A stretch of DNA of 64,000 nt, taken from Ralstonia sp. UNC404CL21Col (GTDB taxonomy: Bacteria > Pseudomonadota > Gammaproteobacteria > Burkholderiales > Burkholderiaceae). The translations under genes and the position numbers were made by a program. Within the stretch, counting starts at the first letter, position 1, and every line of letters begins with the position of its first letter. The stretch is from NCBI RefSeq assembly GCF_000620465.1, contig NZ_KK211140.1:933964-997963 (forward strand), in the 5' to 3' direction. Positions 44,544 to 53,026 of this stretch are shown one piece after another. The notes under the pieces were generated by a model that did not search any database, was not told the DNA's origin, and saw only the letters and a program-made list of their open reading frames with translations.

Positions 44544-45098
44544 CTACGCTGTATGGACCTGCGCCCAATAATCTCGCCAGTCTGCCACGGTGACCCAGAG
44601 TGCTGCTCGCAGTTGCGCGTCTGTCATTGAGCCCAAGCAAGAAGCACCATACCGGCGCTCGCACAGTTCCATTGTGGCGGCCCGCAACCCACCCCGAATA
44701 CCCCACATCCGCATGATCTCCCGAATCATGCCGGTACGCGGAAGGTTGTCACCACGGGCGCAGGCTAACCAGCCGTCCAGGTAAGACCGAGCCGCCCAAA
44801 ACTGCTCGTGCGACAACTCGGTGTTGTCTCGCACTTCCTCCAGGCCTCGCCCGTTGAGGTGGTTGCAAAGGGCCTTCCAAACGGTGCCGGCGTCTATGGC
44901 ACCTTCCTCTGCCAATTCGATCTGCAATGCGATGTGAGTGAGTTCTGCCCGCTGCTCGATGGTCATGCGTTCTTTGGCTGGCGCCGGCGGAGTGGAGCAG
45001 CGTGGGCGGGCGGCCGACCCGCATAGGATGACCTGGCCGATTTGCACGTTGCCATTGCCGGCGGAAATGCTCTGCTTGATGTTCGTCTTGTTGCTCAC
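44544..45098 (-). CDS. Phage protein with NVQIG motif, regulatory-like, unknown
   Basis: This 184-residue protein starts MSNKTNIKQSISAGNGNVQI, with a short repeat-like beta motif also seen in the tail of the CI-like repressor (GGSHNVQVG). The rest is helical and resembles phage ORF6C-type regulators in places (ERMTIEQRAELTHIALQIEL, ALCNHLNGRGLEEVRDNTEL, QFWAARSYLDGWLA). It may interact with the repressor. Function unknown. Confidence 0.6.
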   Translation of the reverse strand: MSNKTNIKQSISAGNGNVQIGQVILCGSAARPRCSTPPAPAKERMTIEQRAELTHIALQIELAEEGAIDAGTVWKALCNHLNGRGLEEVRDNTELSHEQFWAARSYLDGWLACARGDNLPRTGMIREIMRMWGIRGGLRAATMELCERRYGASCLGSMTDAQLRAALWVTVADWRDYWAQVHTA

Positions 45099-45198
45099 TT
45101 ACGTATCTCCCACAGCGGCGCGGGGCCGCGTGGGGAGGCTACGGCGGGGTGGCGGGGCTGTGGGTTAACGAGTGTGGCAACGCGTTTGACGTTGAGCT

Positions 45199-45258
45199 TA
45201 GTGCGGGGGTTGGCGAAGTTGAAGGGCGGGGGAGGTGGTGTAACGATGGTTTGCGATT
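45199..45258 (+). repeat. Direct repeat B, copy 1 (upstream of tandem paralogues)
   Basis: Sixty bases beginning TAGTGCGGGGG match 46470-46529 at the same internal spacing. A 30-base core (45219-45248) of the type TTGAAGGG-GGGGGAGGTGGTG-TAACGATG differs at one base only. Otherwise the 368-base gap 45099-45466 holds no gene that can be supported; GGAGGTG plus ATG at 45246 opens a frame of only four codons. Confidence 0.85.
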
Positions 45259-45466
45259 GAGTGAGCCGTTTTGCTGGACGTGAAAGTAGGTGTGTACGCA
45301 GATGTCGAGCTTATAGGGCCTTGGAGGCGCGTTCGACGGACGAGCGGCGTGGGAGCCGTTACTGTGTGCTGCCTCGAAGGGAAACGACCTCTGAAGGGCC
45401 GGAAGAGGTTAGCAGCGACTGTTACTATCTTGCTCGTCTGTCTCACAACCTGCGCATACAGTCCCA

Positions 45467-45949
45467 ATGGCGACCTTCCACAAAAGCGACATCGCGCGAT
45501 CTCAGCTAGAGACCGCTGTGGACATTTTTTTTCGCCGCCTTAGCTTCCATTCCGTGATCACCCTTGCAGGAGCAGCCAGTGGGATTCTGAGTGGTCTCGT
45601 ACACGCTGCGGGCAAGGAGACGTTCGTGGACTATGCGCGGCGCGTTCACGAAGGCATGCGGGGGTTCACCCCTAAGCGGAGCTCATACGCCCACCATATT
45701 GAGCAATTTCTTGGGATCTCCGCACACAAGCATCTATCTGAGAGCGACACGGAGACCATCGAGCTGGACTTGGAAGAGCTGGCGTCGGACGCGCTGGCTA
45801 GAGCGATCGCGGATTATGTGACGCTGTATGGACAGAGCGAACCCTTCGTGAGGGCGTATCTTCAGTGGGCGTGGGAGACAAAAGATGGCCCCGGACTGAT
45901 GACTCGGTATGAAGCCGTACCGGCGGGCATGAGGCCCAAGTCAGAATGA
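45467..45949 (+). CDS. Tandem paralogue 1, unknown family
   Basis: This 160-residue protein is mostly helical: LETAVDIFFRRLSFHSVITL, AGAASGILSGLVHAAGKETF, TIELDLEELASDALARAIAD. It shares with the next gene the order [S/F]SVITLAGAA-x2-ILS-x-LV, a [E/N]-F-x-D, and D[LV]EE-x-A. No enzyme residues are obvious. ATG at 45467 has no clear ribosome site. A HEPN-like helical bundle is a possibility, but no R-x4-H is seen. It overlaps its paralogue by four bases. Confidence 0.65.
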   Translation: MATFHKSDIARSQLETAVDIFFRRLSFHSVITLAGAASGILSGLVHAAGKETFVDYARRVHEGMRGFTPKRSSYAHHIEQFLGISAHKHLSESDTETIELDLEELASDALARAIADYVTLYGQSEPFVRAYLQWAWETKDGPGLMTRYEAVPAGMRPKSE

Positions 45950-46431
45950 CTACCAGGACCTACACTCGGCTCGAACTGGCGGCAGATCAGCTCTATGCGG
46001 CGGTCTGCCTCTTCGTCGCTGGCCGCGATCGTTTCTCGGTGATCACTCTAGCAGGGGCGGCGGACGTGATTCTTTCCCGTCTCGTCCTCAACACGGGGCG
46101 AGAAAACTTCACCGACTCCATCATTCAAATGGAAGTCGAGAAGGGGGAGCCCAAGCGGACGCGGGAAGATGCAGGCAAAGCAGTTAACGACATGCTGCTT
46201 ATCAACGCATTGAAACACTTCGATCCGGGCGAGGACGGTGTCGTAACAGTGGACGATCTGGAGGAATGCGCGTTTGCCGCGGTCCTCAAGGGGATCGCCA
46301 ATTACGTCATGCTGGCCGGTCCAAATGAAGACTGGGTAAAGGCGTTCTTACTGTGGGTGAAGCAGAACATGGATCCGAACAAATACAACGTCAATTGTGA
46401 TCCAAACTGGCAGCCCCCAAAGCGGGCTTAA
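45946..46431 (+). CDS. Tandem paralogue 2, unknown family
   Basis: This is a 161-residue relative of the preceding gene (LELAADQLYAAVCLFVAGRD, FSVITLAGAADVILSRLVLN, VTVDDLEECAFAAVLKGIAN). It is coupled to it by ATGA. The two probably form a hetero- or homo-oligomer; function unknown. GC content is lower than in the flanking core genes, in keeping with recent acquisition. Direct repeat B flanks the pair. Confidence 0.65.
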   Translation: MTTRTYTRLELAADQLYAAVCLFVAGRDRFSVITLAGAADVILSRLVLNTGRENFTDSIIQMEVEKGEPKRTREDAGKAVNDMLLINALKHFDPGEDGVVTVDDLEECAFAAVLKGIANYVMLAGPNEDWVKAFLLWVKQNMDPNKYNVNCDPNWQPPKRA

Positions 46432-46469
46432 CAACCTCAGCCGTCGAAGGCCGGCGCGGCCGGCAAGCA

Positions 46470-46529
46470 TAGTGCGGGGGTGGTTGACCTTGAAGGGTGG
46501 GGGAGGTGGTGTAACGATGAATTGCGACT
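46470..46529 (+). repeat. Direct repeat B, copy 2 (downstream of tandem paralogues)
   Basis: This is the second copy of the 60-base element at 45199. Here GGAGGTGGTGTAACG-ATG opens a longer frame (MNCDYPATRGRR...) that runs antisense into the 3' end of the nuclease gene; it is not considered a real gene. The copies bracket the paralogue pair. Confidence 0.85.
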
Positions 46530-46597
46530 ACCCGGCCACGAGGGGCCGCCGGGGGCCGGACTCATCAGCCTATGCATTCGTGTGTTCGGAGATTATC

Positions 46598-48262
46598 TCA
46601 GATCAGGGCATTCCGAAGCTCCTCAGCAGAGGCGCATGCGTGCCATCCAAATATGGACTTCTGGAGGGTGGCTGCCGTATTCGAGTAGGCGACGAATGGC
46701 GTGCATACCACTCCGTGTATTTCGCGGTACCCGGAAAAATCGAAGTTGTCCCCCCTTGGGTTGTTGCGGATGTCCTCAATCTTGGCGTTCCAATCGGCAA
46801 CGGCCTTGTCAATGGTTGACTGAAGGTTCTTCACCACCCGGAATACGCCTTTGTCATAGTCGCCGTCGTAAACGAGGCTCTTGCACGAAACCAGCAGCAG
46901 TTGGCCATCCCGGCAGCCGATGGCGTCGACATCAGTGATGTTGTCTCCATTACGCCTTAGCTGCCTTCGGCGCTGTTGCTTAAGCGCATCCGGCGGCATC
47001 CACGAGCTTGCATCGATCATCTCTTGGCACTCATCCTCGAAGATGCCCGCTCGCACGTTCCCTATGGTCGGGTCTCTATCAATTTGCTGCCTAGCAAGTA
47101 AGGAATTGGTCGCTGCTGAAAAATCTATGAGCGTAATGTCCCCCAGCTTTCGCAGGACGCCTCCCGATTTCAGAGGCCATAGGGTTGGTTCAACAGAGTT
47201 AAGGCTGTTGATCCAGTCGTCGTACTTGCCGGGCCAGGCAATCTCAGCGTAACGCTGTGAGAGCTGCCCAGCGACATGCTCTAAGTTCTTATCTGCCCAT
47301 GCGCGAAGCTGCGCATCCATAGTTAGAAAGTACCCACGTTGCTGAACGGTCGAAAACGCCCACGGGAATTCAACGAAAAGTGAGGGCAGCAAGATCAGGA
47401 GCTGCACCAATGCAGACAGTTGTTGCACATAGGCGGGAGTTGGTCCGTGTCCTGCTAAAAACGGGCGGATGATACGGTCGACACTTGCGGATTGAAGAAT
47501 AAACCGCGTCGAGACAAGCCCGGCTACAAGCTGTCCTTCATGTGGAAAAATTGTTGGGGCGTCTATCTTGTCGCCATGGAAGGCGAACACAAGGTGCGCT
47601 CGAGCTATGTCCGGCTCAGTGAAATGTTCCGGATCCGGGAAGTCAGTATTTCCTTCAGCGATCCCAAGGCGACCACCATTGTGTTGTCTCGCTGCGTCAT
47701 GCCGCTCGTCATAGAGATTAATGGCGGCCTCTGTTGCAGCATCAGTATGAGCACGTACTTCCTTTGAATTGACCGTCAGTCTTGATCCCTTTCCAACCCG
47801 CCGATATGCAATGTGAAGCTGCGAGAGCAGCTTGATCCTTCCGATGAACCTTGCGAGGTGTCTTGCAACTGACTCATCGCATTTGAACGCGAGTGGACTG
47901 CCCGAGGGGCTGGCGCCAGCTTGCGGGCAGTACCAAGATAGCGACTCCGCTAATGCGAGGTCGTACGCAAGCGTCGTATGGTAACTACCCATCAAGGGAA
48001 ACTCAGGCATTCGACGGATGTACCAGAGCCATTGCACGGCGCCGTATGCCTGCTGTTTCTTAATGATGGCGGTTTGCGCTAGAGGAATCAGCCCCTCAAG
48101 GAAGGTCGCTGCCAATTCACCTTCCATCTCCTCGGCAGGGGGCGGAGCTTCCTTCAGTATTTCGGCAAGCAACTCGTCACTGGCACTGAAGGCCAAGGAT
48201 GCGAACTTGATGTCCGAGAAGTGGTGTTCAAGCTTGGTGGCAGCCGAATCAGTAAGACGCAT
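46598..48262 (-). CDS. Putative PD-(D/E)XK nuclease, candidate anti-phage protein
   Basis: This 554-residue protein has a long helical N-terminal region (~1-390) without a known domain. The C-terminal part looks like a PD-(D/E)XK nuclease: acidic residues in GIFEDECQEMID (~410-420), Asp444/Asp446 in ITDVDAIGCRDG, and Cys460-Lys461 in LLLVSCKS, the pattern D-x(13-15)-x-K after a beta hairpin. A helix and strand follow (YDKGVFRVVKNLQSTIDKAV, EIHGVVCTPFVAY). It lies at the end of the tail operon, directly beyond its terminator, a common moron position. Lower GC than its neighbours. No Shine-Dalgarno before ATG. Confidence 0.7.
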   Translation of the reverse strand: MRLTDSAATKLEHHFSDIKFASLAFSASDELLAEILKEAPPPAEEMEGELAATFLEGLIPLAQTAIIKKQQAYGAVQWLWYIRRMPEFPLMGSYHTTLAYDLALAESLSWYCPQAGASPSGSPLAFKCDESVARHLARFIGRIKLLSQLHIAYRRVGKGSRLTVNSKEVRAHTDAATEAAINLYDERHDAARQHNGGRLGIAEGNTDFPDPEHFTEPDIARAHLVFAFHGDKIDAPTIFPHEGQLVAGLVSTRFILQSASVDRIIRPFLAGHGPTPAYVQQLSALVQLLILLPSLFVEFPWAFSTVQQRGYFLTMDAQLRAWADKNLEHVAGQLSQRYAEIAWPGKYDDWINSLNSVEPTLWPLKSGGVLRKLGDITLIDFSAATNSLLARQQIDRDPTIGNVRAGIFEDECQEMIDASSWMPPDALKQQRRRQLRRNGDNITDVDAIGCRDGQLLLVSCKSLVYDGDYDKGVFRVVKNLQSTIDKAVADWNAKIEDIRNNPRGDNFDFSGYREIHGVVCTPFVAYSNTAATLQKSIFGWHACASAEELRNALI

Positions 48263-48267
48263 GAGAA

Positions 48268-48290
48268 AAATCCAACCGAAAGTTGGATTT
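48268..48290 (-). terminator. Terminator of the FI-D operon, overlapping the start of the nuclease gene
   Basis: On the minus strand AAATCCAAC (48290-48282) pairs with GTTGGATTT (48276-48268), loop TTTCG, followed by TTCTC and then the nuclease ATG at 48262. It lies 75 bases after the D stop. It may act as terminator for the tail operon and as an attenuator or operator for the nuclease gene. A GATAAT hexamer (48297-48292) could be the -10 of a separate promoter. Confidence 0.65.
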
Positions 48291-48365
48291 CATTATCGAC
48301 TCGTATGCAGAAGTGGAGAATCCCCCACTGCAGGTGGTGTCCAAGCATTGAGCAAACTAAAACGG

Positions 48366-49490
48366 TTAATACTTTGTTCCTCGATGGTCAACTAGATCCG
48401 ATGGAAACGTCTGAAGTTCGATGGTTGTCATGAAGCCGGCGTCATTCAAGCTGTGAACGACACGTCCGACAGACCAACCCGTCCCATCAATCTGCGGCTT
48501 CCATCCGCTGACCTGCGCATGCAGCGAGGGAAACAACTCCGCCCGCCCACGTGCCAGCGTGATGTTGAACGTCGCCACCCCGCGCTGAATCTTCTGCCAC
48601 TCTGCACGCGCGGCGCGCTCTGCGTTGAACCGTGACGCGTACGTGTGCCGCAGCACCTTCACGTTGTCCGGGTTCGGGCTGGCCTGCACCATCTCCGGCT
48701 TCTTCTTTTTCTTTTTCCCTTTGGCGGTCCGCTGCTCCTTGGTCGCCACGGCGTTGGAAGCGTCGATGACCACCTCGCCGCGCACACCGGCGCGCGTGTC
48801 CTGGTAGTGCGCCTTCACGCCGTTGTAGTTCTCCCGATCGGCAACGCTGAAGGTGTGGGTGTCGCCGGATGCGCGGGTGATGCTGACGGTGGGCAGCGGC
48901 AGGCCCGATCCGCTGGTCGGCTCGCCGGCGGGAATGAACAGCAGCGTGCCGTTCTTGACGGTGGCAATGGCGTCGAACTCTTTCGCCAGGCGCGAGAGGA
49001 AGTTCGCATCTGACTCGCCGGTCTGGTCGACGTGGGTGATGACCTGGCCGGCCAGCTTCTTGCCGACCAACCAGGTGAACGTGTTGCGCAGGGCGATGGC
49101 CTGGACGACTTCAGCGACGGTCTTGCCGGCGTAGGAGTCTTCGCGGCGGGTGGTGAGGCCGCCGTCCATGTCGGCGCTGCGGGCGCGGATGACCAGGCGA
49201 TCCGGCGGGCCGGTGTGCTCCAGCTCGTCGACCTTGTAGGTGCCTTTGTCGACCAGGCCGGTGCCTTCCCACCCGAGCGAGAGCGACAGGCGTACCCCTT
49301 TCTCGGGCAGGTCGAGCTTGCCGTCGCTGTCGTCCAGCTCGATGTCGAGCTGGTCCGCCTCGAAGCCGCTGTTGTCGGTGAGCGTGAGCCCGATGAGCCG
49401 GCCCTGGAAGCGGCCGGTGATGTCTTTGTCGCCCACCTTGATGCGGTAGGCGGGGCGCGGTGACAGGTCGGCAGCGGTGTTGTCCGTCAT
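48366..49490 (-). CDS. D: Tail hub protein gpD (late control D)
   Basis: This 374-residue protein is the baseplate hub of the contractile tail. The gpD pattern is visible: YRIKVGDKDITGRFQGRLIGL, SLGWEGTGLVDKGTYKVDEL, RSADMDGGLTTRREDSYAGK, TGESDANFLSRLAKEFDAIA and the C-terminal TLARGRAELFPSLHAQVSGWK. A Lys-run (KGKKKKKK) sits in the central part. Last gene of the FI-to-D operon, overlapping U by four bases. Confidence 0.92.
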   Translation of the reverse strand: MTDNTAADLSPRPAYRIKVGDKDITGRFQGRLIGLTLTDNSGFEADQLDIELDDSDGKLDLPEKGVRLSLSLGWEGTGLVDKGTYKVDELEHTGPPDRLVIRARSADMDGGLTTRREDSYAGKTVAEVVQAIALRNTFTWLVGKKLAGQVITHVDQTGESDANFLSRLAKEFDAIATVKNGTLLFIPAGEPTSGSGLPLPTVSITRASGDTHTFSVADRENYNGVKAHYQDTRAGVRGEVVIDASNAVATKEQRTAKGKKKKKKPEMVQASPNPDNVKVLRHTYASRFNAERAARAEWQKIQRGVATFNITLARGRAELFPSLHAQVSGWKPQIDGTGWSVGRVVHSLNDAGFMTTIELQTFPSDLVDHRGTKY

Positions 49491-49909
49491 TGCAGCAGGC
49501 CGGTTGCAACGCTGGCGACCTGGGAAAGCAGGCCATCATCCACGCGAGTCAGCTTGAGGGTGAAGTCGCACGCGCGGGCGGCGCCATCCTGGAAGAAGTA
49601 GGTACGGGTGGTGTCCAGGCCGTTGATGACGAACTGGCCGTAGTAGTGGCCGGTGCCCTCGATGAGGGTGTAGGCGTCGCCACTGTCGGCCATCAGCTCC
49701 AGGGCAGAGAGGGTCCATTCGCCGCCCGTCAGCTCCGGCAGCAGCTTGCCGGATAGGGTGATGGTTTCTTCGTCTGGCCCGAGAAATTGGTACGACGGCC
49801 GGCGGCCGACGCGGTTGTTGCTCGGATGGCGCCAGCCGACCTGGCGTTGGAATTCAGAGTAGGGCGCCGTGTCCAGGCTGAACACGAACAGGCCCAAGGC
49901 CATCATCAT
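49487..49909 (-). CDS. U: Tail terminator / completion protein gpU
   Basis: The 140 residues fit P2 gpU: MMALGLFVFSLDTAPYSEFQ, GWRHPSNNRVGRRPSYQFLG, EETITLSGKLLPELTGG. It caps the tail tube in P2-type assembly. The gene lies between T and D as in P2, with a two-base gap to T. Confidence 0.93.
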   Translation of the reverse strand: MMMALGLFVFSLDTAPYSEFQRQVGWRHPSNNRVGRRPSYQFLGPDEETITLSGKLLPELTGGEWTLSALELMADSGDAYTLIEGTGHYYGQFVINGLDTTRTYFFQDGAARACDFTLKLTRVDDGLLSQVASVATGLLQ

Positions 49910-49911
49910 GG

Positions 49912-52551
49912 TCAGTCCCTGTCTGCGAGGCGCGAGCGCTGACGGGCGGCTCGCTGGTTTTCGATCTGGCGCAGCTCGTCGCGCACCAGGCGGGCGATGG
50001 CCTGCGGGTCTGCGCCGGCGGGCGGGTGGATGTGGATGGTGATGGGCGCGGCTGCAGCAGCCGGCGCCGCGGCTACCGCGCTGGTGGTGAGCGGCGGGCG
50101 CGTGTCAAAAGAAATGGGTGCGGCCACCGCTGCCGTGCTGCCGATGGCGATGCCGGCGCCGATGCCGGTCAGCTTGGTGGCCAGGCTGTGCACCGCCTGC
50201 AGGGGCGCGTTCTGGCCGTCTTCCAGGCCTTGGGCGAGGCCTGCCATGGTGAAGCCGCCCAGTATGGCGAACACGCGGCTGGGGCTGTGAATGCCGAGCT
50301 TTTCCTTGAACCACGTTGCAACGCCGTCCGCCAGCTCGCCCACCTTCTGCTTGAGCGCGGCCCATCGCTCGGAGATGCCGGAGAGCAACCCGTCGACCAT
50401 GGCGCGGCCGGCGTCGAGCAGCTTGTCTTTGGTGGAGGTGAACCAGTCGGCAATGCCGCTGGCCTTCTCTTTGATCCAGTCCCACGCGCGGCCGAAGGCG
50501 TCTTTGATGCCTTGCCAGAGGGCGGCGAGCTTGGGGCCGAGGGTCTCCCAGTTCTGCCAGATGTAGATGGCGCCGGCGGCGATCAGGGCGATGACCGCCA
50601 GGAGCGGGTTGGCGAGCGCCAGGCGGGCGACCCACATCAGTGCCTTGGCGAGGCCGCCCGCGCACTTCATGAGCAGGTTGAAGGCGCCGGCAAACAGACG
50701 CATGACGATGGAGCCACCCTTTGCGCCGCCGGTGAGCGCGGCCATGATCGTCCGCAGCTTGGCGAGGGGCCACAGCACGGATGCAATGGTGAGCAGGATC
50801 GGGCCAATGGTGAGGAGGGTTGCCGCCAGCACACCGACGCCCACCGCCATGGCCTTCGCCACGCCCGGGTTCTCCTGCATGAACTTCGTCACGCGGTCGG
50901 CGGCATCGGCGACCCATTCCAGCGCACGCGCGTAGAGCGGCATGACCTTGTCGCCAATCTCCTTCTGCAGGTCGTGCACCTTGGCGAGCATTTCCAGCTC
51001 TTTGCCCTGCGGCAGGCGCTTGGCTGCGGTGTCGAGCTGGTCGATGCCGGCGGCGCCCTTGTTGAGGCGCATGTTCTTGTGGATCTGATCGCGCTGCAGA
51101 TACATCTGCGACATCAGGTTTGACGCCGTGCGGTTGGAGAAGATGCTGCCGATGGCGTCCAGCACCTGGTCTTTCTCGGTGATGCCCTTTTCCTTGAGGG
51201 TAGGGAGCAGCACCTGCTCCAGCCAGGCGAATTGATCCTTGCGGAAGATATCGGCGCCCTTGAGCGCGCCGGGGTCCATAAATGAGACTTGGCCGGCCTT
51301 GTCTTCCTTGACCTTGCTGCGGTCTGCAATGAGGCCGAAGCGGTCCAGGTTGCCGAGCGTGCGTTTGGTGGTCTTGCCTTGGTAGAGGTTTTGGTACGCG
51401 CTCATCATGGCGGTGCCGACGGTGTTGCCGCCCATTTCCTGCACCAGCGGTTCCAGGGTGTAGTAGAAGGCTTCGCTCTCCATGCCCTTGGCGGCTAGGC
51501 CGCCGCGCTTGATGACGTTGAGCCATTCATCGGCCTGCACGCGGCCGCCGGTGGCGGTGATGACGCGTTGAACCATATCCGCCTGGTTGCGGAATTCCGC
51601 CTCGCTGGCCAGGCCGCCGCGCAGCTCGATGACCTTGAGCAGGTCCATGAACATGCGTTCGTTGTCTGCCCCCTGCGCTTGGCCGAAGACGGCCTTGTTG
51701 GCGAACTTCATTTTGGCGAGGGTGGGCAGCACCATTTCTGCATGGTGCGCATCGGCAAACGTGCTCAGGGCGTCGCGCATCAGCTCGGCCTTGTCGACCT
51801 GGCTGACGCCGTAGGCCTTCATCTGCTTGGCGAACTCGATGGATTCCTTGGTAGCGGCGTCGCCCAGGCCGAGCGCGCCCATGCGGGTCTTTTCCAGCTC
51901 GTAGTGCTTGGCTTCGCCGAGGCCTTTCCAGATGGGGGCGGCGGTGGCGGCGCCCGTAACGGACGCGCCGGCGCCGGCGGCGGCCAAGTTGCCGGCGTGC
52001 GTGCGCATGCGCTCGGCCGCTTGCTGACTGGCGGCCATTGCCCGCGCCCGCGCGTTGTGGGTCTTCAACTGTGCGTCCTGCTTGGCAAGCGCCTGTGTCG
52101 CTGCCGTCGTGGCCCGCTGTAGGTGCTCCTGGTACTGCGCCATCGTCATGGAGCCACGACCGGCCTGCTGAAGCTTCTGGCGCACCTCCGCGAGCTGCGT
52201 CTGCTGCGTGCGAAACTTGTTGGTCAGCCTTTCCGCCGTGGCAGAAGCACGCTTGAAGTTCTCCGCGAGCTGCCCGCTTGGCGCCTTGGCGTTCTTCAGC
52301 GCCTGCTCCAACCGCTCCACGCGCTCGCGCGCCTTGCGCATCTCGCCCACGGTTTCGCGGATGCTGCCGCGCAGCCCATCAAACTGACCTGTCAGACCCT
52401 TGGCGCGCTCCAGCGCTTTGAGCTGGTCGCGCGTTGCCTTGACTGTGCGGGCCAGGTCTTTGTTGGTGTTCAGCAGGCGTTGAAGCGGCCGCGTGGCCTT
52501 GTCGACAGCCTGCAGCACAACCTCCAGGCGCAGGCGGCGGGCGTCGCTCAT
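49912..52551 (-). CDS. T: Tail tape measure protein gpT
   Basis: It has 879 residues, close to P2 gpT (815). The N-terminus is a long coiled coil (LNTNKDLARTVKATRDQLKA, REERV-type heptads). A central membrane-like segment lies at ~600-680 (GVGVLAATLLTIGPILLTIAS, ALANPLLAVIALIAAGAIYI), then W-rich repeats (WDWIKEKASGIADWFTSTKD). Its length should set tail length. Its ATG overlaps the end of the E' frame by ATGA. Confidence 0.93.
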   Translation of the reverse strand: MSDARRLRLEVVLQAVDKATRPLQRLLNTNKDLARTVKATRDQLKALERAKGLTGQFDGLRGSIRETVGEMRKARERVERLEQALKNAKAPSGQLAENFKRASATAERLTNKFRTQQTQLAEVRQKLQQAGRGSMTMAQYQEHLQRATTAATQALAKQDAQLKTHNARARAMAASQQAAERMRTHAGNLAAAGAGASVTGAATAAPIWKGLGEAKHYELEKTRMGALGLGDAATKESIEFAKQMKAYGVSQVDKAELMRDALSTFADAHHAEMVLPTLAKMKFANKAVFGQAQGADNERMFMDLLKVIELRGGLASEAEFRNQADMVQRVITATGGRVQADEWLNVIKRGGLAAKGMESEAFYYTLEPLVQEMGGNTVGTAMMSAYQNLYQGKTTKRTLGNLDRFGLIADRSKVKEDKAGQVSFMDPGALKGADIFRKDQFAWLEQVLLPTLKEKGITEKDQVLDAIGSIFSNRTASNLMSQMYLQRDQIHKNMRLNKGAAGIDQLDTAAKRLPQGKELEMLAKVHDLQKEIGDKVMPLYARALEWVADAADRVTKFMQENPGVAKAMAVGVGVLAATLLTIGPILLTIASVLWPLAKLRTIMAALTGGAKGGSIVMRLFAGAFNLLMKCAGGLAKALMWVARLALANPLLAVIALIAAGAIYIWQNWETLGPKLAALWQGIKDAFGRAWDWIKEKASGIADWFTSTKDKLLDAGRAMVDGLLSGISERWAALKQKVGELADGVATWFKEKLGIHSPSRVFAILGGFTMAGLAQGLEDGQNAPLQAVHSLATKLTGIGAGIAIGSTAAVAAPISFDTRPPLTTSAVAAAPAAAAAPITIHIHPPAGADPQAIARLVRDELRQIENQRAARQRSRLADRD

Positions 52552-52972
52552 TCCTGCGCCTCGCTGCGCTCACGGGCGCGCTCCCGCCATTCCATCAGCT
52601 CGGTAATGCTCATCGCGTACAGCTCCTCCAGGCGGAAGCCAAAGATCACTGCAACGTCTGCGGCGGCGTTTTCGACTCGGTCAGGAAGGCGTCCTCCCGA
52701 TCCTGCTTCGAGAGCAAAAAACCGGTCACTTCAGTGGCGATCTTGACCATGTCGGCCAAGTCGAGCTTGCTCACGTCTGCGGTGGTGAGGGTGGGCGCGG
52801 TGATGCGCGGTAGGACGGTATGCAGGGCGGAGACGTCCATGCGCATGAGGTCCATGAGGCTGACGCCGCGTAGCTCGCCGCTGCCGGGCTTGCGCAGTGT
52901 CAGCACGCTGATGACCTGGTCGCCGCGCTTGATGGGGGTGTCGAGGGTGATGTTGCTGGTGAGTTGGTCCAT
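52548..52972 (-). CDS. E: Tail protein gpE+E' (product of -1 frameshift)
   Basis: The 0 frame (52972-52646) encodes gpE, 108 residues (MDQLTSNITLDTPIKRGDQV...). At T-TTT-TTG (52721-52715) a -1 shift after codon 86 would join 55 more residues. These end ADVAVIFGFRLEELYAMSIT, then ELMEWRERARER, which is the conserved GpE' sequence. The fusion is 141 residues, as in P2 (142). gpE and gpE+E' are tail chaperones for the tape measure. The E' frame ends inside the T start codon. Confidence 0.9.
52715..52721 (-). other. Slippery heptamer T-TTT-TTG for programmed -1 frameshift
   Basis: In the 0 frame of E the codons read GGT TTT TTG, giving the classic X-XXY-YYZ slip site used by P2 gene E. The downstream -1 frame is open for 56 codons and encodes the conserved E' motif. 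Confidence 0.9.
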
Positions 52973-53026
52973 TGTGGTCAGGGCTCAGAAAGTGGAGGGG
53001 ATGCCGGGTGGCGGTGTAGTCGCCGA

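Noticed and set aside
45271-45543. 90-codon frame upstream of and overlapping tandem paralogue 1, with a lipoprotein-like stretch
   Set aside because: No ATG start near the hydrophobic part, no ribosome site, and the 3' half overlaps a better-supported gene in another frame.
46397-46819. Plus-strand frame through repeat B copy 2, antisense to the nuclease 3' end
   Set aside because: Mostly antisense to a better gene; only the repeat-borne start (GGAGGTG, ATG) is gene-like, and copy 1 of the repeat hits a stop after four codons.
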